Positions 1 to 6,060 are shown, counted from the first letter of the stretch. The stretch: 6,222 bases of DNA from Chloroflexota bacterium (GCA_025350285.1 JANXYE010000076.1:1-6222); one strand, 5' to 3'. Notes: generated from the sequence alone by a model not told the origin. Translations and numbers: made by a program.

Positions 1-554
1 TAGTGCGGGAACAGCCACAGGAAGTTCGTCCGGTAGACCGACGCAACAGACGCCTCCGACGTCAGCGAGAGCACGGTCGCCACCGCCGTGCTCGTGATTA
101 CGTACACGGCCAGCCCGCCGAACAACCCCGCCGCGAGCACGACGGCCGGATTGTCAGCGACAAATTCACGCCCCAGCACCAACGCAAAGCTCCCCGCCGC
201 GAACCCTGCGATGTTGAGCTGCCCAAAGTTGAACAGCAGGCGCCGTGTCTCTCTTCGTGAAAAGAACGCCCATCCGACGAGCGCTATCGCGGCCACCACG
301 AGCGCCGCGCCGGGAGGCCCGAAACTAAGCCCCGCGAACACGATTGCGACCGATCCGAGCGAGAGTCGCCCCTCCCGCTGGAGGTGAACCGAGAGCCATT
401 CGCTCACCGCCGCCAGGGCCAACACGAGCAGCAGCCCGCCCGGCTCATCCACCGGTTCAAGGAAGAACGAAACCGTAAACAGGCCAGCGCCCAGGGCAAA
501 GACGAGCGCGATATACCACTCGACCGCCGTAGTGCGCGCGCGAGTATTCTCCAT
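1..554 (-). CDS. Polytopic membrane protein, N-terminal part; possible sensor domain of an HD-GYP/GGDEF-type signalling protein (partial)
   Basis: Reading on the minus strand from the ATG at 554-552, 184 residues are open to the window edge; the C-terminal part is missing. The sequence begins MENTRARTTAVEWYIALV and is almost wholly hydrophobic. I see about six membrane segments, near residues 13-31, 38-55, 66-79, 80-98, 111-128 and 136-165. They are separated by short polar turns, including an Arg-rich loop at 99-106 (SRRETRRL) before an LFNFGQLNIAG segment. The final visible stretch, SVYRTNFLWLFPH, resembles the end of the membrane region in front of HD-GYP or GGDEF output domains in Chloroflexota and Actinobacteria. 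That is recall of family style, and no output domain is visible here. The start is chosen because an AGAGGAG purine run abuts this ATG, although that spacing is unusually short, and no better in-frame start exists nearby. The gene diverges from the CoA-transferase at 687. Membrane location is confident; the signalling role is tentative. Confidence 0.7.
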   Translation of the reverse strand, partial: MENTRARTTAVEWYIALVFALGAGLFTVSFFLEPVDEPGGLLLVLALAAVSEWLSVHLQREGRLSLGSVAIVFAGLSFGPPGAALVVAAIALVGWAFFSRRETRRLLFNFGQLNIAGFAAGSFALVLGREFVADNPAVVLAAGLFGGLAVYVITSTAVATVLSLTSEASVASVYRTNFLWLFPH

Positions 555-686
555 CTCCTCTGAATATCGGCGGTCTGTTCGGTGGTGACAGAGTTGCAGG
601 CAGACTGTATCCCCCGCTACTTTCTCGCCGCTTTGCGACGCTTTCCGGCCCCCGCTCTTCGTCCCTGTACGGTAAACTCCCCGACC
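555..686. promoter_or_regulatory. Divergent intergenic promoter region
   Basis: These 132 bases separate the minus-strand membrane gene from the plus-strand CoA-transferase, so promoters for both must lie here or overlap the neighbouring genes. The plus-strand frame stays open upstream to a GTG at 582, but those 35 extra residues do not look like the CoA-transferase family. I therefore treat the stretch as non-coding. I see no strong -35 box and no clear palindromic operator. A short direct repeat, CGCTTT, occurs twice around 630-643. Confidence 0.5.
673..678 (+). promoter_or_regulatory. Candidate -10 box for the CoA-transferase gene (possibly leaderless)
   Basis: TAAACT matches the TANNNT pattern and ends 8 bases before the ATG at 687. 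With the usual 6-8 bases between -10 box and transcription start, the mRNA would begin at or next to the start codon. No Shine-Dalgarno sequence lies between (the spacer is CCCCGACC), which favours a leaderless transcript. No convincing -35 box is present. An overlapping alternative, TACGGT at 668-673, would give a leader of only a few bases. Confidence 0.4.
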
Positions 687-1880
687 ATGACCGCACCGCT
701 CGATGGCATCCGCGTCCTCGACTTTACCCGCTATCAGCAGGGCCCCTACGCAACCGTCATGCTCGGCGATATGGGCGCCGAAGTCTGGAAGGTCGAAGAA
801 CCCAACAGCGGCGACTACGGCCGCCGCCTCTGGCGCGATCCGGATGGCTTCACCGGCTTCTGGGAAGCGCTTAATCGCGGCAAGAAATCTGTCGCCATCG
901 ACCTCCGTAAGCCCGAGGGCGTCGAACTCGCTCTCCGCCTCGCCGAACTCTGCGACGTCGTCGTTGAGAACTTCCGGCCCGGCACGATGGACGCCTGGGG
1001 CCTCAGCTACGACGCCTTGCGCGCGCGTAATGGCAAGCTCATCTACGCGCAGGCCACGGGCTGGGGGACGAAGGGCCCAATGGCCCGTCAACCGTCGTTC
1101 GACCAGGTTGCCCAGGCCTACAGCGGCTTCGCCCAGCATGCCGGCGGAGGGCCAGGCGCCCGTCCCGAAATCCCCGTTCCCGGCATCGCCGATCAGTCCG
1201 GCGCCATGAACCTCGCCTTCGGCATCATGACGGCCCTCTTCGCGCGCGAACGCACCGGCCTCGGCCAGAAAGTGGAAGTCTCCCTCCTCGGCACCCAACT
1301 CGCTCTCCAGGCGCCCGAAATCCAGCACACGCTGCACACGGGCGTCCACCGTCAGCGCGAATTCCGCGCGTCGCCGACCGTGGGCCACTACGAATGCGCC
1401 GACGGCCGCTGGGTCATGGTCGTCGGCATCGATCAGAAGTTCTGGCCGCGCATGGCTCGCGCCCTCAACCTCGACCACCTCGAAAACGATCCGCGTTTCG
1501 CCCGTGGCTGGGGCCGTTGGGCCAACCGCACGGAGCTCGAACCGCTCGTCGAAGCTGCCTTCCGTTCCGCCCCCGCCGCCCATTGGCTGGCCCGCCTCAA
1601 CGAACACGACCATCCCGCCGCCCTCGTCCAGAGCTACGAAGACCTCGCCAGCAGCGAGCAAATCGCCGCCAACAACTACATCGTCGAACAGGATCACCCC
1701 ACCTTCGGCCCCACGAAGGTCGTCGGGTTGCACATCCAGCTGAGCGAGACGCCCGGGCGAACGGGCGCTCCGCCACCAGCGCTGGGGAACTTCACCGAGG
1801 GAGCGCTCGCCGCCATCGGCGTGCCATCTGAGCGGATCGCGGAACTCGCCGCGGCGGGCGTAGTGGCGCTCGGCGAGTAA
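687..1880 (+). CDS. CaiB/BaiF family (class III) CoA-transferase
   Basis: This is a complete 397-residue protein, the usual length for single-domain class III CoA-transferases. These cytoplasmic enzymes move CoA between an acyl-CoA and an organic acid through an aspartyl-CoA anhydride. Visible family marks are the opening LDGIRVLDFTRYQQGPYA, the GDMGAEVWKVE strand-turn at 27-37, ALNRGKKSVAIDL at 61-72, VENFRPGTMDAWGL at 93-106, ATGWGTKGP at 123-131, and the GIADQSGAMN segment. Asp169 in that segment falls exactly where the catalytic Asp of formyl-CoA transferase (Asp169) lies. The C-terminus (PALGNFTEGALAAIGV ... AAAGVV) is also typical. The ATG at 687 is preferred over the GTG at 582 because homology begins there and a -10-like box ends 8 bases upstream. 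The substrate cannot be told: formyl-, succinyl-, carnitine- and racemase-type members share these motifs. The gene converges on the cysS-like gene. Confidence 0.93.
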   Translation: MTAPLDGIRVLDFTRYQQGPYATVMLGDMGAEVWKVEEPNSGDYGRRLWRDPDGFTGFWEALNRGKKSVAIDLRKPEGVELALRLAELCDVVVENFRPGTMDAWGLSYDALRARNGKLIYAQATGWGTKGPMARQPSFDQVAQAYSGFAQHAGGGPGARPEIPVPGIADQSGAMNLAFGIMTALFARERTGLGQKVEVSLLGTQLALQAPEIQHTLHTGVHRQREFRASPTVGHYECADGRWVMVVGIDQKFWPRMARALNLDHLENDPRFARGWGRWANRTELEPLVEAAFRSAPAAHWLARLNEHDHPAALVQSYEDLASSEQIAANNYIVEQDHPTFGPTKVVGLHIQLSETPGRTGAPPPALGNFTEGALAAIGVPSERIAELAAAGVVALGE

Positions 1881-1892
1881 TCCATCTCTCCA

Positions 1893-2020
1893 TAGGAGCC
1901 GGGCACGCTCCGTCTGCCCTACCGGCGAATGGTCTCTTGGGCTCGCACGGTCGTCACGGAGATCTCTCGCAGCGTCCGGTGTAGTGCGACGATAGGGCGG
2001 ACAGAGCCGCCCGGCTCCTT
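1893..2020. repeat. MITE-like element or large hairpin with ~28-bp imperfect terminal inverted repeats
   Basis: The left arm (1894-1921) and right arm (1993-2019) are inverted copies. AGGAGCCGGGC at 1894-1904 pairs without error with GCCCGGCTCCT at 2009-2019. GCTC at 1907-1910 pairs with GAGC at 2004-2007, GTC at 1912-1914 with GAC at 2000-2002, and GCCCTA at 1916-1921 with TAGGGC at 1993-1998. This totals 24 Watson-Crick pairs plus one G-T, with one small bulge and one mismatch. The arms enclose 71 bases with no gene. The element fills most of the gap between two convergent genes. The left end is preceded by TA and the right end followed by TT, so no clean target-site duplication is seen. 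It could be a miniature inverted-repeat transposable element remnant or a structure that ends or protects both transcripts. Neither arm is followed by a T-run, so it is not a classic intrinsic terminator. Confidence 0.6.
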
Positions 2021-2036
2021 GCGTGGCCGTCGTCGC

Positions 2037-3269
2037 CTACAGGGTCGAACCCAGGTAACCGGAGGCCGGTCCCTTCGCTCCCGCAAACGCGAACCCCAGG
2101 ACGGCCAGGCACTCGCGCAGCGCCTCCCCCTCCCCATCGCTACCGGCGCCGGCCAGCAGCCGCGATGCCGCCCCATCCAGCACGTCGATCGCCCCGGGCG
2201 CGTCGAAATCGTCGTCGATGGTCTCCCGGAACTCCACCACCAGCGCGTGCCCGCCGCCCGCCGCGGCCGCCGCACCCTCACCCTGGGAGCTGGCCAGCTT
2301 CAGCCGTCCGTACCGCTCGCCAAGCTGCTCCAGGTCCCCGTGGTAGTAGTCCGCGTCTGCCCGGTAGTGGTGGCTCAGCAGGTAGAGCCGCAGCTGGTCC
2401 GGCTCGAACTCCTGCATCAGGTTCCGCGCCAGCACCAGGTTCCCAAGGGACTTGCTCATCTTCACGCCCTCGAGCTTGAGCATCCCGTTGTGCATCCAGA
2501 AGCCCGAAAACGGCGCGTCGCCCGTCGAACACTCCGCCTGCGCGATCTCGTTTTCGTGATGCGGAAAGCGCAGGTCGCTCCCCCCGCCGTGGATGTCGAT
2601 CCGCGGCCCCAGGTGGGCCACGGACATCGCCGTGCACTCGATACTCCAGCCTGGACGCCCCGGTCCCCACGGACTCGGCCAACTCGGGTCGCCCGCGTCC
2701 ACAATCTGCCAGAGCAGGAAGTCGAGTTTGCCGCGCTTCTTTTCGGCGCGCTTCGATTCCGGGTTCTCGCGCTGCTCCAGTTCCTCCAGCGTGACGCCGT
2801 TCAGCTGCCCATATCGCTCGAACGTCCGCGCCTCGAAGAACACGTCCCCGTCCACCACGTACGCGTGCCCGCACTCGATTAGCTTCGCCGTGTGCTCAAT
2901 GATCTCCGGGATGTGTTCGGTCGCGAAGGGGTACGCGTTCGGCCGCAGCACATTGAGCCGGTCCAGGTCGTTCCGAAAAATGCGGTCGTTCTCGTCGCGG
3001 ATTTCCGGGATGGGCCGCCCGCCCTGCCGCCGCGAGACCATGATCATGTCGTCGTCGATGTCCGTCACGTTCTGCACGTACCGCACCCGGTAGCCGATCG
3101 AACTCAGATACCGCCGAAGCGTGTCGAACTGCACGTAAGAAAAGGCGTGGCCCAGGTGCGTCACGTCGTACGGCGTCACACCGCAGACGTACATGCGAGC
3201 TTCGCCCGGCGCCACGGTCGTAAACTCCCGCGTTTCGCGGCCAAGGGTCGAATACAGGCGAAGGCTCAC
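2037..3269 (-). CDS. cysS: Cysteinyl-tRNA synthetase family protein, short form (CysS or MshC-like cysteine ligase)
   Basis: This 410-residue class I synthetase-fold enzyme activates cysteine with ATP. All core features are present: MYVCGVTPYD, the HIGH signature as HLGH at 38-41, QNVTDIDDDMI at 66-76, SWPSPWGPGRPGWSIEC at 196-212, GGGSDLRFPHHENE at 228-241, and KMSKS at 270-274. The expected zinc ligands are Cys29, Cys212, His237 and Glu241. After KMSKS only about 135 residues remain, ending soon after an acidic IDDDFDAPGAIDVLDG segment. Bacterial CysS is usually about 460 residues and carries an extra C-terminal anticodon-binding region; the mycothiol enzyme MshC is about 410. PYDVTHLGHA and KMSKSLGNLVLA also read like MshC, whereas HIPEIIEHTAKLIECGHAY reads like CysS. 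The family is certain and the CysS assignment is the default. The start is GTG at 3269, with GGAGGGG at 3278-3272 as ribosome binding site. It lies 97 bases downstream of the tandem CoA-transferase on the same strand. Confidence 0.9.
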   Translation of the reverse strand: MSLRLYSTLGRETREFTTVAPGEARMYVCGVTPYDVTHLGHAFSYVQFDTLRRYLSSIGYRVRYVQNVTDIDDDMIMVSRRQGGRPIPEIRDENDRIFRNDLDRLNVLRPNAYPFATEHIPEIIEHTAKLIECGHAYVVDGDVFFEARTFERYGQLNGVTLEELEQRENPESKRAEKKRGKLDFLLWQIVDAGDPSWPSPWGPGRPGWSIECTAMSVAHLGPRIDIHGGGSDLRFPHHENEIAQAECSTGDAPFSGFWMHNGMLKLEGVKMSKSLGNLVLARNLMQEFEPDQLRLYLLSHHYRADADYYHGDLEQLGERYGRLKLASSQGEGAAAAAGGGHALVVEFRETIDDDFDAPGAIDVLDGAASRLLAGAGSDGEGEALRECLAVLGFAFAGAKGPASGYLGSTL

Positions 3270-3271
3270 AT

Positions 3272-3278
3272 CCCCTCC
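3272..3278 (-). promoter_or_regulatory. Ribosome binding site deciding the GTG start of the cysS-like gene
   Basis: On the minus strand GGAGGGG lies just upstream of the GTG at 3269-3267, with four to five bases from its GGAG(G) core to the start codon. It is the strongest Shine-Dalgarno sequence in the window. An ATG overlaps the same place (ATGTGAGCC) but is followed immediately by TGA in its own frame, so the GTG is the real start. The encoded opening, MSLRLYSTLGRETREF, matches the usual N-terminus of the family. Confidence 0.75.
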
Positions 3279-3291
3279 ATGGTTCCAGTGT

Positions 3292-3310
3292 GGCGGGCGC
3301 GACGCCCGCC
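3292..3310. repeat. Perfect GC-rich palindrome / hairpin, REP-like
   Basis: GGCGGGCG at 3292-3299 and CGCCCGCC at 3303-3310 form an 8-bp perfect stem around a 3-base loop (CGA on the plus strand). It sits in the 97-bp spacer between the tandem CoA-transferase stop and the cysS-like start, so it would be transcribed in any read-through message. No T-run follows on the minus strand, so a standard intrinsic terminator is unlikely. Similar short GC palindromes occur as dispersed REP-type repeats in many GC-rich genomes; only a genome-wide count could show that for this one. A role as an mRNA-stabilising or attenuating hairpin in the cysS leader is the alternative. Confidence 0.45.
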
Positions 3311-3366
3311 GTTAATGCGCCTGCCAGCGTAGCAGAGAGCCCGCCCGCCCCGCGAACGCCCCGCCA

Positions 3367-5739
3367 TCAGCTCAGCACACCGCACGCCATCAGGTCCGCA
3401 ATCTCGTCGTCGCCAATTCCAAGCACGTCCGAAAGCACCTCGAACGTGTCCGCGCCGAGCTGGTGCGCAGCCCGGTACACTCCCGGCCGCACCCCATCGA
3501 ACAGAGCCGGGAACCGGTCGATCCCATGCCCCTCCGTGCCCCCGGACGCCTCCGCCCACCCGAAGAACTCCCGCGCCGCAAGGGCCGCGTCGGCTTCCGT
3601 CAGGTCGCGAGCGTCCTGTACCGCCCCCGCCGCGATTCCGGCCGCCTGGCAGGCCTCCATGACCGCGTACCGGTCGCGCGCCTGGCACCAGTCCGCAACG
3701 GCGGCGTCCAGTTCGTCCTCGTGCTTCACGCGCGCCTCGTGCGTCGCGAAGCGGATGTCAGCAGCGAGTTCGGGCCGTCCCATTGCGCCACAGAGACGCT
3801 CCCAGTCCGCGTCGCCCCGCACCGCAATCGCCACCCATTTGTCCCCGCCGGAGGCCCGGTAGATGTTGTGCGGCGCCCACGCCCCGAACGGGTGCCGGTT
3901 CCCCGCCGGGACAGGCGTGACGCCATTGACGAGGTGCTCCACTATCCCCGGCGCCATTAGGGCAAGCCCGAGTTCGTACTGCGAGAGATCGACTTCCAGC
4001 CCCTGGCCCGTCCGCGCCGCGTGCTCGATCCCCTCGAGTACCGCCACCGCCCCCGCCAGCCCGCTCAAGTGGTCCGTCAGCGAAAATCCGTAGCCGATGA
4101 TCTGGCGGTCCGGGAAGGTCGTCATCGCCGTCAGCCCCGTGAGTGCGTGAATCGTTGGCGCGAAGGTCACGAAGTCCTTCCACGGCCCGCTCTGCCCCAT
4201 CCCGCCCATCGAGACGACGGTCACCTTCGGGTTCACCTCGGCCAGCGAAGCCCGGTCCATCCCCCAGCGCTGGATGACCCCCGCGCTGAAGTTTTCCGTG
4301 ATCGCGTCACACTTCGCCGCGATATCTCTCGCCAGCGCCCGGCCGCGTTCCTGACCCATATCCACCATCAAGCTGCGCTTGTTGCGGTTCCACGAAACGT
4401 AATACGGGTGGCCCGGGTTGTTCGCTCCGCTCGCCCGCGATTGGCTGTTCATCTTCAGAACATCCGCTCCGAGGTCCGCCAGCGCCCGCGTGCCGAACGG
4501 CCCGGCCAACACATGGGTAAAGTCGAGGATCCGCACGCCGTCGAGCGGCCTCCCCGGCACGCCTGGCACGCTCGTCGTCGCTTTGTCCTTGGCCCCCTCT
4601 CGTGGCGTCCAGTCCAGGTCCCGCACCGTCACACGCGTCGCCGCCCGCGGGTCTGCGCCATCAGCGTCCGTGCGGAAGAACCGCAACGGCAGCGGCGCCA
4701 CGCCCACGCCCGGCACCTCCCGCTCGGCGAAGAAACCTCGCGCCGCTACCTGCGGGCTCGCGGCCACCGCCGGGATCTCGACCGCCGGCCCCCACGGCAG
4801 GCGCCGTTCCTGCGCTTCGAAGAACATCTCGTTTGCTGATTTCCCCGCCACCCAGTCCTTCATGCACTCCATTACGTACGGCAGCGCCTGCACAATCGAG
4901 AGGAAGGTCGGGAACCGCTCGTTGTTCGTCAGCTCCTGCGCGGCCCCGTCCCGCACCATCCACGGGAGGACCTCCTCCATAAAGCGAAGGGCCGCCGTGA
5001 CGTGCATCCCCGTCCCGTCCCTATCCGGGTACACCCCATAGGCCCCACTCCAGTGCAGGGCTCCCTGCCTCGGCGCGATCTGGCCCGAATCTGAGGCTCC
5101 GGGGAAGAACCACTGCATCAACATCTGCTCCGTGCACGATGCCAGCGCCTCGTGACAGGACATGTCCACATGCGAACTTCGGCCCGTCAGCCGCGCGCTC
5201 CGCGCCGCCGCCAGCGCACAAATCGCGGCGTAAAAGCCCGCCGTGTGATAGCTCTGGTTCCCGTAACCCGTCAGCGGAGGCGTGTCCGAGTCGCCTGTCA
5301 CCGAAGCCGCCCCAGAGAGCGCGTTCGCAACAAGGTCGTTCGCCACGACCGGCGCAACCTCCCGGCCGTTGTGGGTCGCCGAAACCCGCGCCAACCGCCC
5401 GTTCGCCGCGAGCTGTTCTGTCGTCAGCGGTTCGCTCCCGGCCAGCCAATCCTCAAGCAGGACGTCCGCTCCCGCCGCCAACCGCCAAAGCTCCGCTCGC
5501 CCGTTGGCCTCGGTCAGGTCGAGCAGGACCACGCGCTTTCCGAGGTTATACCAGGTCTCCTGGATCGAAACGCCCGTCTCGCCAAAGAACGGCGGCTCAC
5601 TCGCGAGCGGATCTCCAGAGGGCGGCACAATCCGCACGACATCCGCCCCGCCATCGGCCAGCAACTTGCCGGCGAATGCGCCGGTCCATCCCGCGCATTC
5701 GATGACGCGCAATCCTTCCAGGGGTCGTTCGTTCGCCAT
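3367..5739 (-). CDS. Tandem (two-domain) CaiB/BaiF family CoA-transferase with degenerate N-terminal domain
   Basis: This 790-residue protein is two class III CoA-transferase units in one chain, about twice the usual family length. Domain 1 (about 7-350) keeps the outline: LEGLRVIECAGWTGAFAG, GADVVRIVPP, NLGKRVVLLDL and SSHVDMS. Where catalytic Asp is expected it reads GYGNQSYHTAGFYA, with no Asp; His165 aligns best with the lost residue and one position is deleted. Domain 2 (about 398-790) is canonical: LDGVRILDFTHVLAGPFG, SWNRNKRSLMVDM at 449-461, TENFSAGVIQRWGM, GGMGQSGPW, and GFSLTDHLSGLAG with Asp556 as the likely catalytic residue. Class III enzymes normally form interlocked dimers, so the fusion probably mimics such a dimer with one active site. 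DMSP lyase DddD is a known tandem CaiB protein, but nothing here specifically indicates that activity. The ATG at 5739 is chosen because homology starts at once; the 76 in-frame residues upstream overlap the divergent antitoxin gene and look like no known domain. Confidence 0.9.
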   Translation of the reverse strand: MANERPLEGLRVIECAGWTGAFAGKLLADGGADVVRIVPPSGDPLASEPPFFGETGVSIQETWYNLGKRVVLLDLTEANGRAELWRLAAGADVLLEDWLAGSEPLTTEQLAANGRLARVSATHNGREVAPVVANDLVANALSGAASVTGDSDTPPLTGYGNQSYHTAGFYAAICALAAARSARLTGRSSHVDMSCHEALASCTEQMLMQWFFPGASDSGQIAPRQGALHWSGAYGVYPDRDGTGMHVTAALRFMEEVLPWMVRDGAAQELTNNERFPTFLSIVQALPYVMECMKDWVAGKSANEMFFEAQERRLPWGPAVEIPAVAASPQVAARGFFAEREVPGVGVAPLPLRFFRTDADGADPRAATRVTVRDLDWTPREGAKDKATTSVPGVPGRPLDGVRILDFTHVLAGPFGTRALADLGADVLKMNSQSRASGANNPGHPYYVSWNRNKRSLMVDMGQERGRALARDIAAKCDAITENFSAGVIQRWGMDRASLAEVNPKVTVVSMGGMGQSGPWKDFVTFAPTIHALTGLTAMTTFPDRQIIGYGFSLTDHLSGLAGAVAVLEGIEHAARTGQGLEVDLSQYELGLALMAPGIVEHLVNGVTPVPAGNRHPFGAWAPHNIYRASGGDKWVAIAVRGDADWERLCGAMGRPELAADIRFATHEARVKHEDELDAAVADWCQARDRYAVMEACQAAGIAAGAVQDARDLTEADAALAAREFFGWAEASGGTEGHGIDRFPALFDGVRPGVYRAAHQLGADTFEVLSDVLGIGDDEIADLMACGVLS

Positions 5740-5747
5740 AGCCGGCG

Positions 5748-5753
5748 ATCTTA
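5748..5753 (-). promoter_or_regulatory. Candidate -10 box for the tandem CoA-transferase (possibly leaderless)
   Basis: On the minus strand TAAGAT (TANNNT pattern) ends 8 bases before the ATG at 5739. No Shine-Dalgarno sequence lies in the spacer CGCCGGCT. A weak -35-like TTGCCC is read on the minus strand at 5775-5770, 16 bases upstream of the -10 box. The geometry places the transcription start at or beside the start codon. Confidence 0.42.
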
Positions 5754-5793
5754 CGGGACGCTTCGCCGCGGGCAAGGCCGCTCCCAGACCTGC

Positions 5794-5799
5794 TACGAT
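5794..5799 (+). promoter_or_regulatory. Candidate -10 box for the toxin-antitoxin operon (possibly leaderless)
   Basis: TACGAT lies 6 bases (GAAGGC) upstream of the GTG start at 5806. A transcript starting at the normal distance from this box would begin at or very near the GTG, giving a leaderless antitoxin mRNA. No clear -35 box is seen. GACCT occurs as a direct repeat at 5787-5791 and 5808-5812, two helical turns apart and flanking the box; it could be an operator for autoregulation, but this is weak. Confidence 0.42.
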
Positions 5800-5805
5800 G
5801 AAGGC

Positions 5806-6060
5806 GTGACCTACACCGCCCGCGGCACCGTCTCCGGCGACCGTCGCCTCGTCATCGACCTCCCGGCCGAGATGGCGACCGGCGACGTCGAGGTGACGGT
5901 CACCCCAGTTGCCGCAGAAGTACTTGCAACCGGTAACGGCGGTGCCCTCCTCGCGCTCTTCGACCAATGGAGGAGAGAGGGCTGGACCGGCACGGATCGC
6001 ACAAAAGAAGAGATCGACGCTGAACTTCGCGCGATGCGCGACGAATGGGACGACGATTGA
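5806..6060 (+). CDS. Antitoxin of a VapBC-type toxin-antitoxin pair
   Basis: This small acidic protein has 84 residues and a GTG start. The N-terminal 30 or so residues (TARGTVSGDRRLVIDLP, then GDVEVTVTPV) look like a short AbrB-type or DUF104-like beta-rich DNA-binding fold. That is read from the pattern 'G.V.....LVIDLP......VEVTV', not from a match. A linker of about 10 residues follows. The C-terminal part, LFDQWRREGW then RTKEEIDAELRAMRDEWDDD, is a charged amphipathic helix of the kind that wraps its PIN toxin in VapB-type antitoxins. The stop codon overlaps the next gene, whose product has PIN-domain motifs, and this context is the main support. The GTG at 5806 is preferred because the recognisable domain starts there and a -10 box lies 6 bases upstream; the longer open frame reaching back over the CoA-transferase gene is antisense shadow. 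Expected role: neutralise the toxin and, with it, repress the operon. Confidence 0.75.
   Translation: MTYTARGTVSGDRRLVIDLPAEMATGDVEVTVTPVAAEVLATGNGGALLALFDQWRREGWTGTDRTKEEIDAELRAMRDEWDDD

Noticed and set aside
582..686. N-terminal extension of the plus-strand CoA-transferase from GTG 582
   Set aside because: The 35 extra residues show no family similarity, the family's usual opening begins at the ATG at 687, and a -10-like box sits inside the extension.
457..696. 79-residue minus-strand open frame over the divergent region
   Set aside because: It overlaps the membrane gene in another frame and has no ribosome binding site or protein-like hydrophobic pattern. The frame starting at 554 is strongly hydrophobic and continues to the edge.
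1894..2019. Classic intrinsic terminator for the CoA-transferase or cysS-like gene
   Set aside because: The stem arms are 71 bases apart and no T-run follows on either strand, so I report it as an inverted-repeat element instead.
1929..2882. 317-residue plus-strand open frame opposite the cysS-like gene
   Set aside because: The composition is Arg/Val/Pro/Gln-rich with no recognisable motif, and it lies antisense to a gene with complete catalytic motifs.
4021..4839. 272-residue plus-strand open frame opposite the tandem CoA-transferase
   Set aside because: It is a shadow frame: Arg/His/Pro-rich, antisense to conserved CoA-transferase motifs, and without a plausible start context.
3367..5739. 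Assignment of the tandem CoA-transferase as DMSP lyase DddD
   Set aside because: Only the two-domain architecture is shared. No DddD-specific residues or neighbouring DMSP genes (transporter, alcohol dehydrogenase) are visible.
5152..5805. Long plus-strand open frame running into the antitoxin gene
   Set aside because: It is antisense to the well-supported CoA-transferase, Arg/Pro-rich and low in complexity, as expected for a shadow frame in GC-rich DNA. Only the last 84 residues look like a protein.
5740..5967. N-terminal extension of the tandem CoA-transferase by 76 residues
   Set aside because: It would overlap the divergent antitoxin gene almost entirely, and its sequence has no domain character. 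Family homology starts at ATG 5739.
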